From: UBA2942 sp045127535
GTDB lineage: Bacteria > Bacillota > Clostridia > Lachnospirales > Lachnospiraceae
Length of the DNA stretch: 64,000 nucleotides
Direction: 5' to 3'
Assembly (NCBI GenBank): GCA_045127535.1
Contig: JBGVQN010000033.1
Location: 56,824-120,823 of the forward strand
In this document: positions 8,898-18,345 of the stretch, in pieces
Layout of the letters: the number at the start of each line of letters is the position of its first letter
Position numbering within the stretch: the first letter of the stretch is position 1
The notes under the pieces: generated by a model
What the model was told of the DNA's origin: nothing
What the model saw: only the letters and a program-made list of their open reading frames with translations
The model's database searches: none
Program-made: the position numbers and the translations under genes

Positions 8898-11537
8898 GTG
8901 GAAAAGTACGGAGTAAATGAATTAAGAAAAATGTTCCTGGAGTTCTTTGAAAGCAAGGAGCATCTTGCCATGAAGAGCTTTTCTCTGGTACCACATAACG
9001 ACAACAGCTTATTGATTATCAATTCCGGTATGGCACCATTAAAGCCATACTTTACCGGACAGGAGATTCCACCAAGACGCAGGGTAACCACCTGCCAGAA
9101 GTGTATCCGTACCGGCGATATTGAGAACATCGGAAAGACTGCCCGTCATGGTACCTTTTTTGAAATGCTTGGTAACTTCTCCTTTGGAGATTATTTTAAG
9201 AAAGAAGCCATTGCATGGTCTTGGGAGTTCCTGACCGAGGTAGTGGGATTGGATGCAGACCGTCTGTATCCTTCCATTTATGAAAATGATGAAGAAGCGT
9301 TTGAGATCTGGAACAAGCAGCAGGGGATCCCGGCTGAGCGTATTTTCCGGTTTGGCAAGGCAGATAACTTCTGGGAGCATGGTTCCGGTCCTTGTGGTCC
9401 ATGTTCAGAGATCTATTATGACCGTGGAGAAAAGTATGGCTGCGGTAAGCCAGGCTGTACCGTAGGCTGTGACTGCGACCGTTACATGGAGGTATGGAAC
9501 AACGTATTTACCCAGTTTGACAATGACGGTCATGGCAATTACACTGAGCTGGTACAGAAGAATATCGATACCGGTATGGGTCTGGAGCGTCTGGCAGTGG
9601 TCGTGCAGGATGTAGACTCTATCTTTGATGTGGATACCTTAGAGGCGCTGACCAGGCATGTAGGTGAGCTGTCTGATACGTCATATAAGAGTGATGCCAA
9701 GAAGGATGTATCCATCCGTATTATTACAGACCATATCCGTTCCTGTACCTTTATGCTTTCTGATGGTATTATGCCGTCTAACGAGGGCAGAGGTTATGTA
9801 TTAAGAAGACTGCTGCGCCGTGCTGCACGTCATGGACGTCTGCTTGGTATCCAGGGAACCTTCTTGGCAGAGCTGAGCAATACTGTAGTACAGACCTCCA
9901 AGGATGGTTATCCGGAGCTGGAAGAAAAGAAGAACATGATCTTCAAGGTATTGACTGAGGAAGAAAACAAGTTCAACAAGACCATTGATCAGGGTCTGGA
10001 GATCCTGGCTGAGATGGAAGCTGCCATGGTGGCAGAGGGCAGAACTGTATTAGACGGTGCAGATGCATTTAAGCTGTATGACACCTATGGATTCCCGCTG
10101 GATCTGACCATTGAGATCTTAGAGGAAAAGGGTATGAGCGTAGATCAGGAAGGCTTCCAGGCTGCCATGAAGGCACAGAAGGATGCTGCCCGTTCTGCAC
10201 GTAAGACCTCTAACTATATGGGTGCAGATGCAACTGTATATGATGAGATCGACCCGGCCATTACTTCTGTATTTGTTGGCTATGGCAGTCTCACTGCACA
10301 GTCTCCAATTACTGTTTTGACCACTCCTGATGAGCTGGTACAGGCACTGGCAGATGGAGACAAGGGTACCATCATTGTAGATGAGACACCATTTTATGCA
10401 ACCATGGGTGGTCAGCAGGGAGATACCGGTGTGATCACTTCTGCAAATGGTGAGTTTGTAGTAGAGGATACCATCAAATTAAAGGGCAATAAGGTAGGAC
10501 ATGTAGGTTATGTCAGAAAGGGTATGTTTGCAGTAGGGGATACTGTTACCCTGTCTGTAGATGCACAGTCCAGAAGCCTGACCTGTAAGAATCACAGCGC
10601 GACCCATCTGCTGCAGAAGGCTCTGCGTACTGTTCTGGGTACGCATGTAGAGCAGGCTGGTTCTCTGGTAACTCCGGACAGACTGCGTTTTGACTTTACC
10701 CATTTCCAGGCAATGACCCAGGAGGAGATCGCCAAGGTAGAGGCTTTGGTCAATCAGGAGATCGCAGCAGCACTTCCTGTAGTGACAGAGGTCATGACAC
10801 TGGAGGATGCCAAGAAGACAGGGGCTATGGCTCTGTTTGGAGAAAAGTACGGTGATACTGTACGTGTGGTAAAGATGGGTGACTTCTCTACCGAGCTTTG
10901 CGGCGGTACGCACGTATCCAATACAAGTGCAGTGGCTTCCTTCAAGATCGTATCTGAGGCTGGTGTAGCTGCAGGTATCAGACGTATTGAAGCACTGACC
11001 TCTGACGGTTTACTTGCATATTATCAGAAGATAGAGGAAGAATTGCTGGCAGCTGCCAAGGCAGCAAAGTCCACTCCTGCCAACCTGATCGGCAGGATCG
11101 AGTCTCTCTTAGAGGAAGTCAAGAAGCTTTCTGCTGAAAATGAGAGCTTAAAGAGCAAGCTTGCAAATGAAGCAGTGGGAGATGTGCTGTCTCAGGCTGT
11201 CACAGTGGGCAGTTTTAAGATCCTGGCTATCCAGGTACAGGGTGTAGACGGCAACGGTCTGCGTAACTTAGGCGACCAGATGAAGGAAAAGATCGGAGAA
11301 GGTATCGTTGTCATTGCATCAGAGGCAGATGGCAAGGTCAATCTTCTGGCAGCAGCAACTGACAGTGCAGTCAAGGCTGGCGCACATGCAGGCAATCTGA
11401 TCAAGGGCATTGCAGCATTGGTAGGCGGTGGCGGCGGCGGCCGTCCAAATATGGCACAGGCCGGCGGCAAGAATCCTGCAGGTATTCCTGCAGCTCTTGA
11501 GAAAGCAAAGGAACTTGCTTCTGCACAGTTGGCATAA
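8898..11537 (+). CDS. alaS: Alanyl-tRNA synthetase
   Basis: AlaRS charges tRNA-Ala and hydrolyses mischarged products. The 879-residue protein has the class II catalytic core at the N-terminus (ELRKMFLEFF, TARHGTFFEMLGNFSFGDYF, GMGLERLAVV). The editing domain holds the zinc-binding signatures NHSATHLL and ELCGGTHV. The C-terminal DHHA1 domain ends in the typical glycine run. The start is GTG at 8898, 6 bases after GGAGG; the open frame extends upstream to 8778 but without a start signal or family similarity. rpsU follows from its own promoter. Confidence 0.95.
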   Translation: MEKYGVNELRKMFLEFFESKEHLAMKSFSLVPHNDNSLLIINSGMAPLKPYFTGQEIPPRRRVTTCQKCIRTGDIENIGKTARHGTFFEMLGNFSFGDYFKKEAIAWSWEFLTEVVGLDADRLYPSIYENDEEAFEIWNKQQGIPAERIFRFGKADNFWEHGSGPCGPCSEIYYDRGEKYGCGKPGCTVGCDCDRYMEVWNNVFTQFDNDGHGNYTELVQKNIDTGMGLERLAVVVQDVDSIFDVDTLEALTRHVGELSDTSYKSDAKKDVSIRIITDHIRSCTFMLSDGIMPSNEGRGYVLRRLLRRAARHGRLLGIQGTFLAELSNTVVQTSKDGYPELEEKKNMIFKVLTEEENKFNKTIDQGLEILAEMEAAMVAEGRTVLDGADAFKLYDTYGFPLDLTIEILEEKGMSVDQEGFQAAMKAQKDAARSARKTSNYMGADATVYDEIDPAITSVFVGYGSLTAQSPITVLTTPDELVQALADGDKGTIIVDETPFYATMGGQQGDTGVITSANGEFVVEDTIKLKGNKVGHVGYVRKGMFAVGDTVTLSVDAQSRSLTCKNHSATHLLQKALRTVLGTHVEQAGSLVTPDRLRFDFTHFQAMTQEEIAKVEALVNQEIAAALPVVTEVMTLEDAKKTGAMALFGEKYGDTVRVVKMGDFSTELCGGTHVSNTSAVASFKIVSEAGVAAGIRRIEALTSDGLLAYYQKIEEELLAAAKAAKSTPANLIGRIESLLEEVKKLSAENESLKSKLANEAVGDVLSQAVTVGSFKILAIQVQGVDGNGLRNLGDQMKEKIGEGIVVIASEADGKVNLLAAATDSAVKAGAHAGNLIKGIAALVGGGGGGRPNMAQAGGKNPAGIPAALEKAKELASAQLA

Positions 11538-11557
11538 ATTTTACAATTTATGCTATT
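11532..11557 (+). terminator. Weak AT-rich hairpin at the end of alaS
   Basis: GCATAAATT pairs with AATTTATGC around a TTAC loop; the alaS stop codon is inside the left arm. The tail TATTTT is a poor U-run, so termination may be partial. Confidence 0.35.
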
Positions 11558-11563
11558 TTCCTG

Positions 11564-11591
11564 TTGACGTTTCAGAAAATTATGGTATAAT
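11564..11591 (+). promoter_or_regulatory. Promoter of rpsU
   Basis: TTGACG, a 16-base spacer and a perfect TATAAT lie about 75 bases before the rpsU ATG. Confidence 0.65.
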
Positions 11592-11667
11592 GGAAATTGT
11601 GCTATGGAAAATACCCAATCAGTTGTATGATGCACAATACACAACTGGAGGGAGGTTAGGTGAGCTT

Positions 11668-11844
11668 ATGTCAAACGTTATTGTAAAAGAGAACGAAAGT
11701 ATTGACAGCGCTTTACGCAGATTCAAGAGAAACTGTGCAAAGGCTGGCATTCAGCAGGAAATCCGTAAGAGAGAACATTACGAAAAGCCAAGCGTAAGAC
11801 GTAAAAAGAAGTCTGAAGCTGCCAGAAAGCGTAAGTATAATTAA
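11668..11844 (+). CDS. rpsU: 30S ribosomal protein S21
   Basis: A 58-residue, very basic protein (MSNVIVKENESIDSALRRFK, then RKKKSEAARKRK) that matches bacterial S21 end to end. S21 sits near the 3' end of 16S rRNA and helps start-site selection. The ATG at 11668 follows AGGTGAG; a longer open frame to the left runs into alaS and is not a real extension. The gene has its own promoter and a strong terminator, so it is a single-gene transcript. Confidence 0.95.
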   Translation: MSNVIVKENESIDSALRRFKRNCAKAGIQQEIRKREHYEKPSVRRKKKSEAARKRKYN

Positions 11845-11854
11845 TGAATACGGT

Positions 11855-11889
11855 AATTCCGGGAACTTCGGTTCCCGGAATTTTTTTTG
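11855..11889 (+). terminator. Strong intrinsic terminator after rpsU
   Basis: TTCCGGGAAC and GTTCCCGGAA form a perfect stem closed by a TTCG tetraloop and followed by nine T residues. Confidence 0.93.
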
Positions 11890-11951
11890 TATCAATGACA
11901 TAGACTAAAAAGAGGTATTACATCAATGCAGGACTGAAATGGGGGAACGGA

Positions 11952-12257
11952 ATGGCATTTGACAGAATGGAGCGCAGGGCCGCAGAATATCTTTCAGACC
12001 GTCTGCATCTGCAGGAAGATGCTCTGATTCAGACCATGCTGATTCACATGATTGGCAGCCGTACCCTGGTGGTGGAGAATTTCCGCAACCTGCTGGAATA
12101 TACAGATGTGCTGATCCGGATCCAGGGAAAAGATGGCAGACTGCGGGTGGAAGGCAGGAAATTGATGATACAGGAGTATAACCCGGAGTCCATATATATT
12201 ACCGGACGAATCTTGCAGGTTTCCTTTGAACAGACACAGGGGGCACGTGGGAATTGA
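11952..12257 (+). CDS. yqfC: Sporulation protein YqfC (YabP/YqfC family)
   Basis: A 101-residue protein of the YabP/YqfC family. Recognisable parts are ENFRNLLEYTDVLIRIQ and the central RVEGRKLMIQEYNPESIYITG. In Bacillus yqfC belongs to the mother-cell sigma-E regulon, though its molecular role is not clear. It is followed by yqfD, phoH and ybeY, an order conserved in spore formers. The spacer to yqfD is unusually long (141 bases) because it holds a half copy of the fold-back element. Confidence 0.85.
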   Translation: MAFDRMERRAAEYLSDRLHLQEDALIQTMLIHMIGSRTLVVENFRNLLEYTDVLIRIQGKDGRLRVEGRKLMIQEYNPESIYITGRILQVSFEQTQGARGN

Positions 12258-12274
12258 GAAGTATAGAGGCTTTC

Positions 12275-12368
12275 TAAAATGCCGGTGTTTTCAAGCGTCC
12301 TGTTTAGAAGATATTTTTTACAGATACTTCCCAAAGCTGATACTGAATATAGTTTCGTAATCGCCTAT
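12275..12368 (-). repeat. Half copy of the fold-back repeat family (minus orientation)
   Basis: On the reverse strand this reads as the left arm of the full copy at 31041: TAGGC-ATTACGAAAC end, AGCTTTGGGAAGTATCTG arm, then AACAGGACGCTTGAAAAC and ACACCGGCA of the core. It stops at the point where the apical hairpin would begin; the right half is missing. It separates yqfC from yqfD. Confidence 0.8.
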
Positions 12369-12398
12369 TGAAACATATAGGACAGAAAGGAAGATTTC

Positions 12399-13604
12399 TT
12401 GAATTTCTGGTTTTCATACATAAAAGGCTACGTCAGGATAAAGCTTACTGGTATCGCTCCGGAGCGTTTTTTGAATCTGTGTCATAACAGGGGTTTTCGT
12501 ATCTGGAATATCCATTGTGAGCAGGGATGTTATACCTGCTGTATGTTATTACCGGAGTTTTGGCAGATCCGTCCCCTGGCCAGGAAAACCTGTACCAGTG
12601 TAAGGGTGGTCAGCCGTCATGGACTGCCTTTCCGCTTAAGACACCATTGGAAGCGGAAGGGTGCAATTATGGGTATTACCTTGTTTTTTGTGCTTCTGTA
12701 TCTGATGTCCGATTATCTGTGGGCCATTGATATAGAAGGGAATACCAGGTATACAGATGATACCCTGTTACAGTTTATTTACACCACTGGCATTACCCAT
12801 GGGATGAAGCATGATGAAATTGCCTGTGAGAAACTGGAAAAAGCCATCCGCAATCAGTACAATGACATTACCTGGGTGTCTGCCAGAATTGACGGTACCA
12901 GGCTGGTAGTACAGATAAAAGAAAATGATACAAGCCTGTCAGAGGTTGTGGAGGATAATACACCGGCAGATCTGGTGGCTGATGGAGATGGAATCATACG
13001 TTCTATGATTACCAGAGCAGGGACACCTGTGGCAAGTGTAGGAGACGAGGTACATAAGGGTGATGTGTTGATTTCCGGACTGATTACCATATATAATGAC
13101 TACGGTGAGCCGGCATTCTGGCATGAAACCAGGGCAGATGGTGATATCATTCTGGAATATCGCACATACTATGAAAAGGAAATCCCAAGAACCTACAGCA
13201 GACGGGTCTATTATAAGGAGTCCAGCCGTCCATTTGCGGTACTTGGTTCATGGCAGATTCAGGGACTGCCCTTTTTTCCGGCAGGAGACAAAAGCTATGA
13301 CAGTGTAGAAGAAGTGCGTCAGCTTTGTATTTATGATAATTTTTACCTGCCAGTGTATTTGGGAATCGTCAGCCGCAGATATTATCAGATGGAGGCGGTC
13401 CGGTATACGGATGAAGAGCTGACCCAAAAGGCCGAATATATGATTCAGACCGACATGACCCATTTAGAAAATTTAGGGGTAGAAATAATTCAAAATAATG
13501 TTACAATAACATTGCAGGAAAATTCATGTATCTGCCAGGGTGAGCTTTTGTTATGGAAGTCCGTGGGAGAATACAGGGATTTGTCATCAGAGTATGAGAT
13601 GTAA
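12399..13604 (+). CDS. yqfD: Sporulation protein YqfD
   Basis: A 401-residue bitopic membrane protein of the YqfD family, linked to forespore engulfment in Bacillus. The N-terminal 90 residues are rich in cysteine and arginine and contain LTGIAPERFLNLCHNRGF. One transmembrane segment follows (GITLFFVLLYLMSDYLWAI, about 90-110). The rest is an extracytoplasmic domain starting IEGNTRYTDDTLLQF and ending in a GelL-like tail. The start is TTG at 12399 with GAAAGGAAG upstream. yqfC lies 141 bases upstream and phoH 17 bases downstream. Confidence 0.88.
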   Translation: MNFWFSYIKGYVRIKLTGIAPERFLNLCHNRGFRIWNIHCEQGCYTCCMLLPEFWQIRPLARKTCTSVRVVSRHGLPFRLRHHWKRKGAIMGITLFFVLLYLMSDYLWAIDIEGNTRYTDDTLLQFIYTTGITHGMKHDEIACEKLEKAIRNQYNDITWVSARIDGTRLVVQIKENDTSLSEVVEDNTPADLVADGDGIIRSMITRAGTPVASVGDEVHKGDVLISGLITIYNDYGEPAFWHETRADGDIILEYRTYYEKEIPRTYSRRVYYKESSRPFAVLGSWQIQGLPFFPAGDKSYDSVEEVRQLCIYDNFYLPVYLGIVSRRYYQMEAVRYTDEELTQKAEYMIQTDMTHLENLGVEIIQNNVTITLQENSCICQGELLLWKSVGEYRDLSSEYEM

Positions 13605-13621
13605 GGAGCAGATTGAAATAG

Positions 13622-14623
13622 ATGAGTATTGTGGAAACAATGATTGAGGTACCTGTTGAGCATCAGCAGAATGTATTTGGGCAGTTTGATGCTTATATGA
13701 AAAAGATTGAGCGCACCCTCCATGTTACTATGGTGTATCGGGACGGATTCGTAAAGCTCATTGGTCCGGCACAGATGGTAAAGCGGGCCCAGAGTGTATT
13801 TGGTAATCTGATTGAGCTGTCTAAGCGAGGGAATGGGATCACTGAGCAGAATGTAGATTATGCTTTGTCTTTGTCTTTTCAGGATATGGATGATCAGATC
13901 CTGGAAATTGACCGGGATATTATTATCCGCACAAGCAATGGCAAACCCATTAAGCCAAAGACGATGGGACAGAAGCAGTATGTGGATCTGATCCGTAAGA
14001 AAATGATCGTATTTGGTGTAGGCCCTGCGGGTACCGGTAAGACGTATCTGGCCATTGCCATGGCCATACAGGCATTTAAAAATGGAGAGGTCAGCCGTAT
14101 TATTCTGACCCGTCCGGCTATTGAGGCTGGAGAGCGGTTGGGGTTTCTGCCAGGAGATCTGCAGAGTAAGATCGATCCATATCTGCGGCCTATTTATGAT
14201 GCTATGTACGAGATCATGGGGCCGGAAAGCTACCAGCACCAGTGTGAAAGGGGCGCCATTGAGGTAGCGCCTCTGGCATATATGCGAGGACGTACCCTGG
14301 ATAATGCCTATATTATTCTGGATGAGGCGCAGAATACTACGCCAGCTCAGATGAAAATGTTCCTGACCAGAATCGGTTTTGGTTCAAAGGTCATTGTTAC
14401 TGGTGACATGACCCAGAAGGATTTACCAGGAGGACAGAAGTCCGGTCTGGACACTGCCCTGCAGGTAGTAAAAAAAATCGAAGGGATCGGCATCTGCCAC
14501 TTAACCAGCAATGATGTGGTACGTCATCCGCTGGTTCAGGAGATCGTAAAGGCATATGATGCCTATGAAAAAAGAGAGGCTGCCAAACAGGGTCCCGGGC
14601 ATAAAAATGACAGCAAAAAATAA
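13622..14623 (+). CDS. phoH: PhoH family ATPase
   Basis: A cytosolic P-loop ATPase related to the helicase superfamily 1 core. Its partner YbeY is encoded next, 21 bases downstream, and the two are thought to act together in RNA metabolism. The 333-residue protein has Walker A GPAGTGKTYLA near residue 138 and Walker B YIILDEAQNTTPAQ. GDMTQKDLPGGQKSGL is also conserved. The N-terminal 110 residues hold a KH-like region. AAGGAG lies 12 bases before the ATG. Confidence 0.92.
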   Translation: MSIVETMIEVPVEHQQNVFGQFDAYMKKIERTLHVTMVYRDGFVKLIGPAQMVKRAQSVFGNLIELSKRGNGITEQNVDYALSLSFQDMDDQILEIDRDIIIRTSNGKPIKPKTMGQKQYVDLIRKKMIVFGVGPAGTGKTYLAIAMAIQAFKNGEVSRIILTRPAIEAGERLGFLPGDLQSKIDPYLRPIYDAMYEIMGPESYQHQCERGAIEVAPLAYMRGRTLDNAYIILDEAQNTTPAQMKMFLTRIGFGSKVIVTGDMTQKDLPGGQKSGLDTALQVVKKIEGIGICHLTSNDVVRHPLVQEIVKAYDAYEKREAAKQGPGHKNDSKK

Positions 14624-14644
14624 GTCAGGAGACAAAGGAGTATT

Positions 14645-15142
14645 ATGACCATACAAATAGAATATGAGGCAGAACTGCAGCTGCAGCTGCCATATGAGGA
14701 AATTATAGAGCAGGTCGTCATTGCATCACTGGATTATGAAAAATGTCCCTATGAGGCACAGGTCAGCGTGGTGCTGACCGATAATGCTGCTATTCAGGAG
14801 ATCAATGCCCAATATCGTGAGATTGACCGTCCTACAGATGTGTTATCCTTCCCTATGGGAGATTACAGCGAGCCTGCCGCATTTGAGGAATTGGAAGAAT
14901 GTGCAGAAGAGTACTTTGACCCGGACAGCGGAGAATTGCTTTTGGGAGATATTGTAATATCTGTAGAAAAAGTCATTGAACAGGCAGAAAAGTATGGACA
15001 CAGCCAGACAAGAGAGCTGGCATTTCTCACTGCCCATAGTATGCTGCATTTGATGGGATATGACCATATGCAAGACGAGGAACGTCTTGTGATGGAGCAA
15101 AAGCAGGAAGCGATTCTTGCAGAAATCGGAATTACCCGCTAA
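14645..15142 (+). CDS. ybeY: Endoribonuclease YbeY
   Basis: YbeY is a metal-dependent endoribonuclease used in 16S rRNA 3' end maturation and ribosome quality control. The 165-residue protein ends with HSMLHLMGYDH, the H-X3-H-X5-H zinc motif, and has RPTDVLSFPMGD before it. It contains an acidic stretch of about 15 residues (ELEECAEEYFDPDSGE) between these, a common variation in Clostridia. The stop codon overlaps the ribosome binding site of the next gene, so translation may be coupled. Confidence 0.93.
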   Translation: MTIQIEYEAELQLQLPYEEIIEQVVIASLDYEKCPYEAQVSVVLTDNAAIQEINAQYREIDRPTDVLSFPMGDYSEPAAFEELEECAEEYFDPDSGELLLGDIVISVEKVIEQAEKYGHSQTRELAFLTAHSMLHLMGYDHMQDEERLVMEQKQEAILAEIGITR

Positions 15143-15152
15143 GGAGAAGAAC

Positions 15153-16799
15153 ATGGGAAACAAAACCGGAAAAAAAGCAAATAATTTTATTGTACAGGGA
15201 GGAATTCTGGCGATTGCCTCTATTCTGGTGCGTATCATTGGAATGGTATATCGGATCCCAATGACAGCTATTATCGGAGACCGGGGCAATACATACTATT
15301 CCTGCGCATATAGTATTTATCAGATCCTGCTGCTGCTGTCTTCTTACAGTCTGCCAGTGGCAGTATCTAAACTGGTATCTCAGAAAACAGCCAATGGAGA
15401 ATACCGGAGCATTCAACGGATCATGCAGGTAACCTTTGCCTTTGCACTGACGGTTTCTGGAATTTTTGCCGTTGCTACGTATTTTGGAGCGCCATTTCTG
15501 GCAGAAACCATTGTGAATACTCCGCTGGCATATATCTCTCTGCGTTTTCTGGCACCTGCTATTTTTATTGTAGCCCTGCTTGGCGTATACAGAGGTTTCT
15601 TCCAGGGAATGGGTTCTACACTGCCCACAGCTGTTTCACAGATTGCAGAGCAGGTGGTAAATGCAATCGTCAGTATTGTTGCTGCTTATTTTCTGTTTCA
15701 ATTTGGCACGGCAACAGATCTGGCCAAAGGCATGGATGAATATAAGTATGCCTGGGGCGCTGCCGGAGGTACCATTGGTACAGGAATGGGTGCACTGATT
15801 GGTATGCTGTTTTGTATGTTTCTTTATAAAGCATATCAGAAACATTTTCGAAAGCTGGTACGTAAGGACAAGAGTGAGCAGGTAGATTCTTACAGCCAGA
15901 TTCTGAAGCTTCTGGTGGCGACCATTGTACCGGTCATTCTGAGTACTGCAGTCTATAATTTAATTGATATTTTGGATAATTCCATTTTCAGCCACTATAT
16001 GGACGGCAGTGTGGCATATCAGAAGCTTTGGGGTGCTTATTCCGGTAAGTATCTGCTGCTGGTACATGTGCCGGTAGCCGTTGCCTCTGCCATGGCGGCA
16101 TCTTCTGTTCCTGCCATTACGAAGGCTCAGAAGGCTGGAGATCAGAAGGGCATGCTCCGTAAAATTGCAGTGGTATTAAAGTGTACCATGCTGGTTGCCA
16201 TTCCTGCAGCAGTAGGACTTGGGGTCTTGGGTGTTCCTGTGATTAAGCTGTTATATCCTTCAGACACCAGCAGTGCAGGATTGTATCTGACCATAGGAAG
16301 TCTGGCGGTAGTGCTGTATTCTCTGTCTACCATTACCAATGGCATTCTGCAGGGTGTGGGTAAGATGAATATTCCCGTGCGCAATGCAGTGATTTCCCTG
16401 ATCATTCATACTGCTTCCCTGGTATTTCTGTTGTGGTATACAAAAATGGGAATTTATGGTGTAATTTTGTCTTATCTGATTTTTGGTATGTGTATGGCTA
16501 CATTAAATTGTTTTTCTATTTACCGCTATACAGGATATCAGCAGGATCTGCGTCAGATTTATATTATGCCTGGTATTGCGTCTGTTATTATGGGTATTGC
16601 AGCGGGTCTGGTATATTATCTGCTGTACCGGGTGACAGACAGCAATGCAGTTTCTGTATTGATCGCTATTTTGATGGCGGTTGTGGTTTATGCAGTATTG
16701 CTCCTTTGGATGAAGGTGATTACGGAAGAAGAACTTCGCAGTATGCCAAAGGGAGAGCTGCTGATCCGGCTTTTGAAAAAAGCAAAATTATTGAAATAA
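15153..16799 (+). CDS. SpoVB-like polysaccharide / lipid II flippase family protein (MVF/MOP superfamily)
   Basis: A 548-residue integral membrane protein with about 14 hydrophobic segments. It has the N-terminal signature of the SpoVB/MurJ branch: GGILAIASILVRIIGMVYRI followed by LPVAVSKLVS. Members move lipid-linked precursors across the membrane; SpoVB is needed for the spore cortex. The start at 15153 is 6 bases after AAGGAG. The neighbouring sporulation genes fit a spore envelope role, but I cannot separate SpoVB from other paralogues by reading alone. Confidence 0.8.
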   Translation: MGNKTGKKANNFIVQGGILAIASILVRIIGMVYRIPMTAIIGDRGNTYYSCAYSIYQILLLLSSYSLPVAVSKLVSQKTANGEYRSIQRIMQVTFAFALTVSGIFAVATYFGAPFLAETIVNTPLAYISLRFLAPAIFIVALLGVYRGFFQGMGSTLPTAVSQIAEQVVNAIVSIVAAYFLFQFGTATDLAKGMDEYKYAWGAAGGTIGTGMGALIGMLFCMFLYKAYQKHFRKLVRKDKSEQVDSYSQILKLLVATIVPVILSTAVYNLIDILDNSIFSHYMDGSVAYQKLWGAYSGKYLLLVHVPVAVASAMAASSVPAITKAQKAGDQKGMLRKIAVVLKCTMLVAIPAAVGLGVLGVPVIKLLYPSDTSSAGLYLTIGSLAVVLYSLSTITNGILQGVGKMNIPVRNAVISLIIHTASLVFLLWYTKMGIYGVILSYLIFGMCMATLNCFSIYRYTGYQQDLRQIYIMPGIASVIMGIAAGLVYYLLYRVTDSNAVSVLIAILMAVVVYAVLLLWMKVITEEELRSMPKGELLIRLLKKAKLLK

Positions 16800-16879
16800 G
16801 CTGCTGTAAAATAAGACTGCAGGCTTGTGCAGTAAAAGCAGAGACTTGTTGTTTGAAAAATAAATACAAAGACAGACAG

Positions 16880-16922
16880 CTGCTGTAGGAATCTTCCTGG
16901 ATGAGACTCTTACAGCAGTTTC
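16880..16922 (+). terminator. Hairpin terminator candidate after the flippase gene
   Basis: CTGCTGTAGGAAT (16880-16892) pairs with ACTCTTACAGCAG (16906-16918) with one G-U pair and one mismatch, followed by TTTCTG. Confidence 0.4.
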
Positions 16923-16967
16923 TGTGGAATGAGAACAGTGGAAAGCCGCTTTGGAATGGAGGATTTC

Positions 16968-18302
16968 ATGAAACAGATCGTGGTGATTGGAGGAGGGGCC
17001 AGCGGGATGGCCGCTGCCATAGCCGCAGCCAAAAAGGGCGCGGCAGTGACAATACTGGAACATACCCCCATTTTGGGCAAAAAACTGTCTGCTACGGGGA
17101 ATGGCCGCTGTAATTTTACCAACCTGTATATGACACCGGATTGTTATCGGGGAGAAAATCCTTCCTTTATTGAACAGGTTCTGAAAGGCTTTTCTCCACA
17201 GGATGCCATTGATTTTTTTGCAGGACTTGGGGTATTGTCTGAGGAAAAGGGAGGATATGTATATCCCTATTCCAATCAGGCATCTACCATTGTGGATGCC
17301 ATGACCCTAGCTCTGCATGCGCTTTCTGTACAGGTGTATTACAGAAGGAAAGTAACTGGAATTCAGAGGAAAAAGGGGCAGCTTGTGCTTACGGGAACAG
17401 AACGGATACCGGTGCCAAAAGATACGTGTGCGGGCAAAAAGAAAGGGAAAAACGGCAGCCAAGGGCAAAAAAACGGAGTACAGGAGGAAGTGGTACAGCC
17501 GTTTTCTATGATCTGTGATGGAGTGATTCTGGCCTGCGGTTCCAGGGCTGCTTCCAAAACCGGCTCTGACGGTTCCGGGTACAGTCTGTGCCAGGCACTT
17601 GGACATCGTATTGTGCCGGTAAATCCTGCCCTAGTGCAGCTGCGCTGTCAGGGAAGTTTTTTAAAAGAGTGGGCGGGAGTCAGATGTCAGGGGAAAATAT
17701 CCCTTTTTGCAGGGAAAAGACTGCTTGCAGAAGATATGGGAGAATTGCAGCTGACAGACTATGGAATATCTGGCATTCCGGCATTCCAGGTCAGCCGGTT
17801 TGGCGCAGAGGCTCTGCATCAGGGAAAAAAGGTGACTGCCAGACTGAATTTTCTGCCAAAGATGAAACAGGTGCAGGAATGGCTGAGGGGAGTGCAGTCC
17901 TGTCCGGAGAGAAACTGCCCTTACAGATGGCTTTCTGGTATGCTGCCCCAGAAAATGGTACCTGTGATTTTGGGACAGGCAGGAATACCAGGAGAAAAAC
18001 TGTATCAAAAGATGAATGAAAAAGAGGCTGCTGCCGCCTTACCGGCTTTGGTACAGGCTTTGACAGCATTTGAAATATCTGTAACAGATACCAATTCCTT
18101 TGAACAGGCTCAGGTCTGTGCAGGTGGGGTGGATACAAAAGAGGTGACAGAGCAATGTGCCTCTAAATATATGCCTGGTGTGTATATTATAGGAGAACTG
18201 TTAGATGTAGATGGTATTTGCGGAGGATATAATCTGCATTTTGCCTGGGCTACAGGAATTGCAGCAGGGGAGGCGGCCTGTGTATCCAATCATAACGTAT
18301 GA
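16968..18302 (+). CDS. HI0933-family flavoprotein (NAD(P)/FAD-dependent oxidoreductase)
   Basis: A 444-residue predicted flavoprotein of the HI0933/YhiN family, which also contains the bile-acid enzyme BaiN. The N-terminus has the dinucleotide-binding motif GGGASGMAAAIAAAKKG and then GKKLSATGNGRCNFTN, a family hallmark. The end reads GELLDVDGICGGYNLHFAWATG, the second FAD contact. Between about 145 and 170 there is a lysine/glycine-rich insertion (GKKKGKNGSQGQKNG), probably a surface loop. The ATG at 16968 follows GGAGG. The substrate is unknown; BaiN activity should not be assumed. Confidence 0.85.
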   Translation: MKQIVVIGGGASGMAAAIAAAKKGAAVTILEHTPILGKKLSATGNGRCNFTNLYMTPDCYRGENPSFIEQVLKGFSPQDAIDFFAGLGVLSEEKGGYVYPYSNQASTIVDAMTLALHALSVQVYYRRKVTGIQRKKGQLVLTGTERIPVPKDTCAGKKKGKNGSQGQKNGVQEEVVQPFSMICDGVILACGSRAASKTGSDGSGYSLCQALGHRIVPVNPALVQLRCQGSFLKEWAGVRCQGKISLFAGKRLLAEDMGELQLTDYGISGIPAFQVSRFGAEALHQGKKVTARLNFLPKMKQVQEWLRGVQSCPERNCPYRWLSGMLPQKMVPVILGQAGIPGEKLYQKMNEKEAAAALPALVQALTAFEISVTDTNSFEQAQVCAGGVDTKEVTEQCASKYMPGVYIIGELLDVDGICGGYNLHFAWATGIAAGEAACVSNHNV

Positions 18303-18345
18303 GTGCCCGGACTGCCAGGCAAGCCGTGACCAGTAAGGAGAAATT

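Noticed and set aside
13490..14239. Reverse-strand open frame of 249 codons over yqfD and phoH
   Set aside because: Antisense shadow crossing two well-supported genes, without a ribosome binding site.
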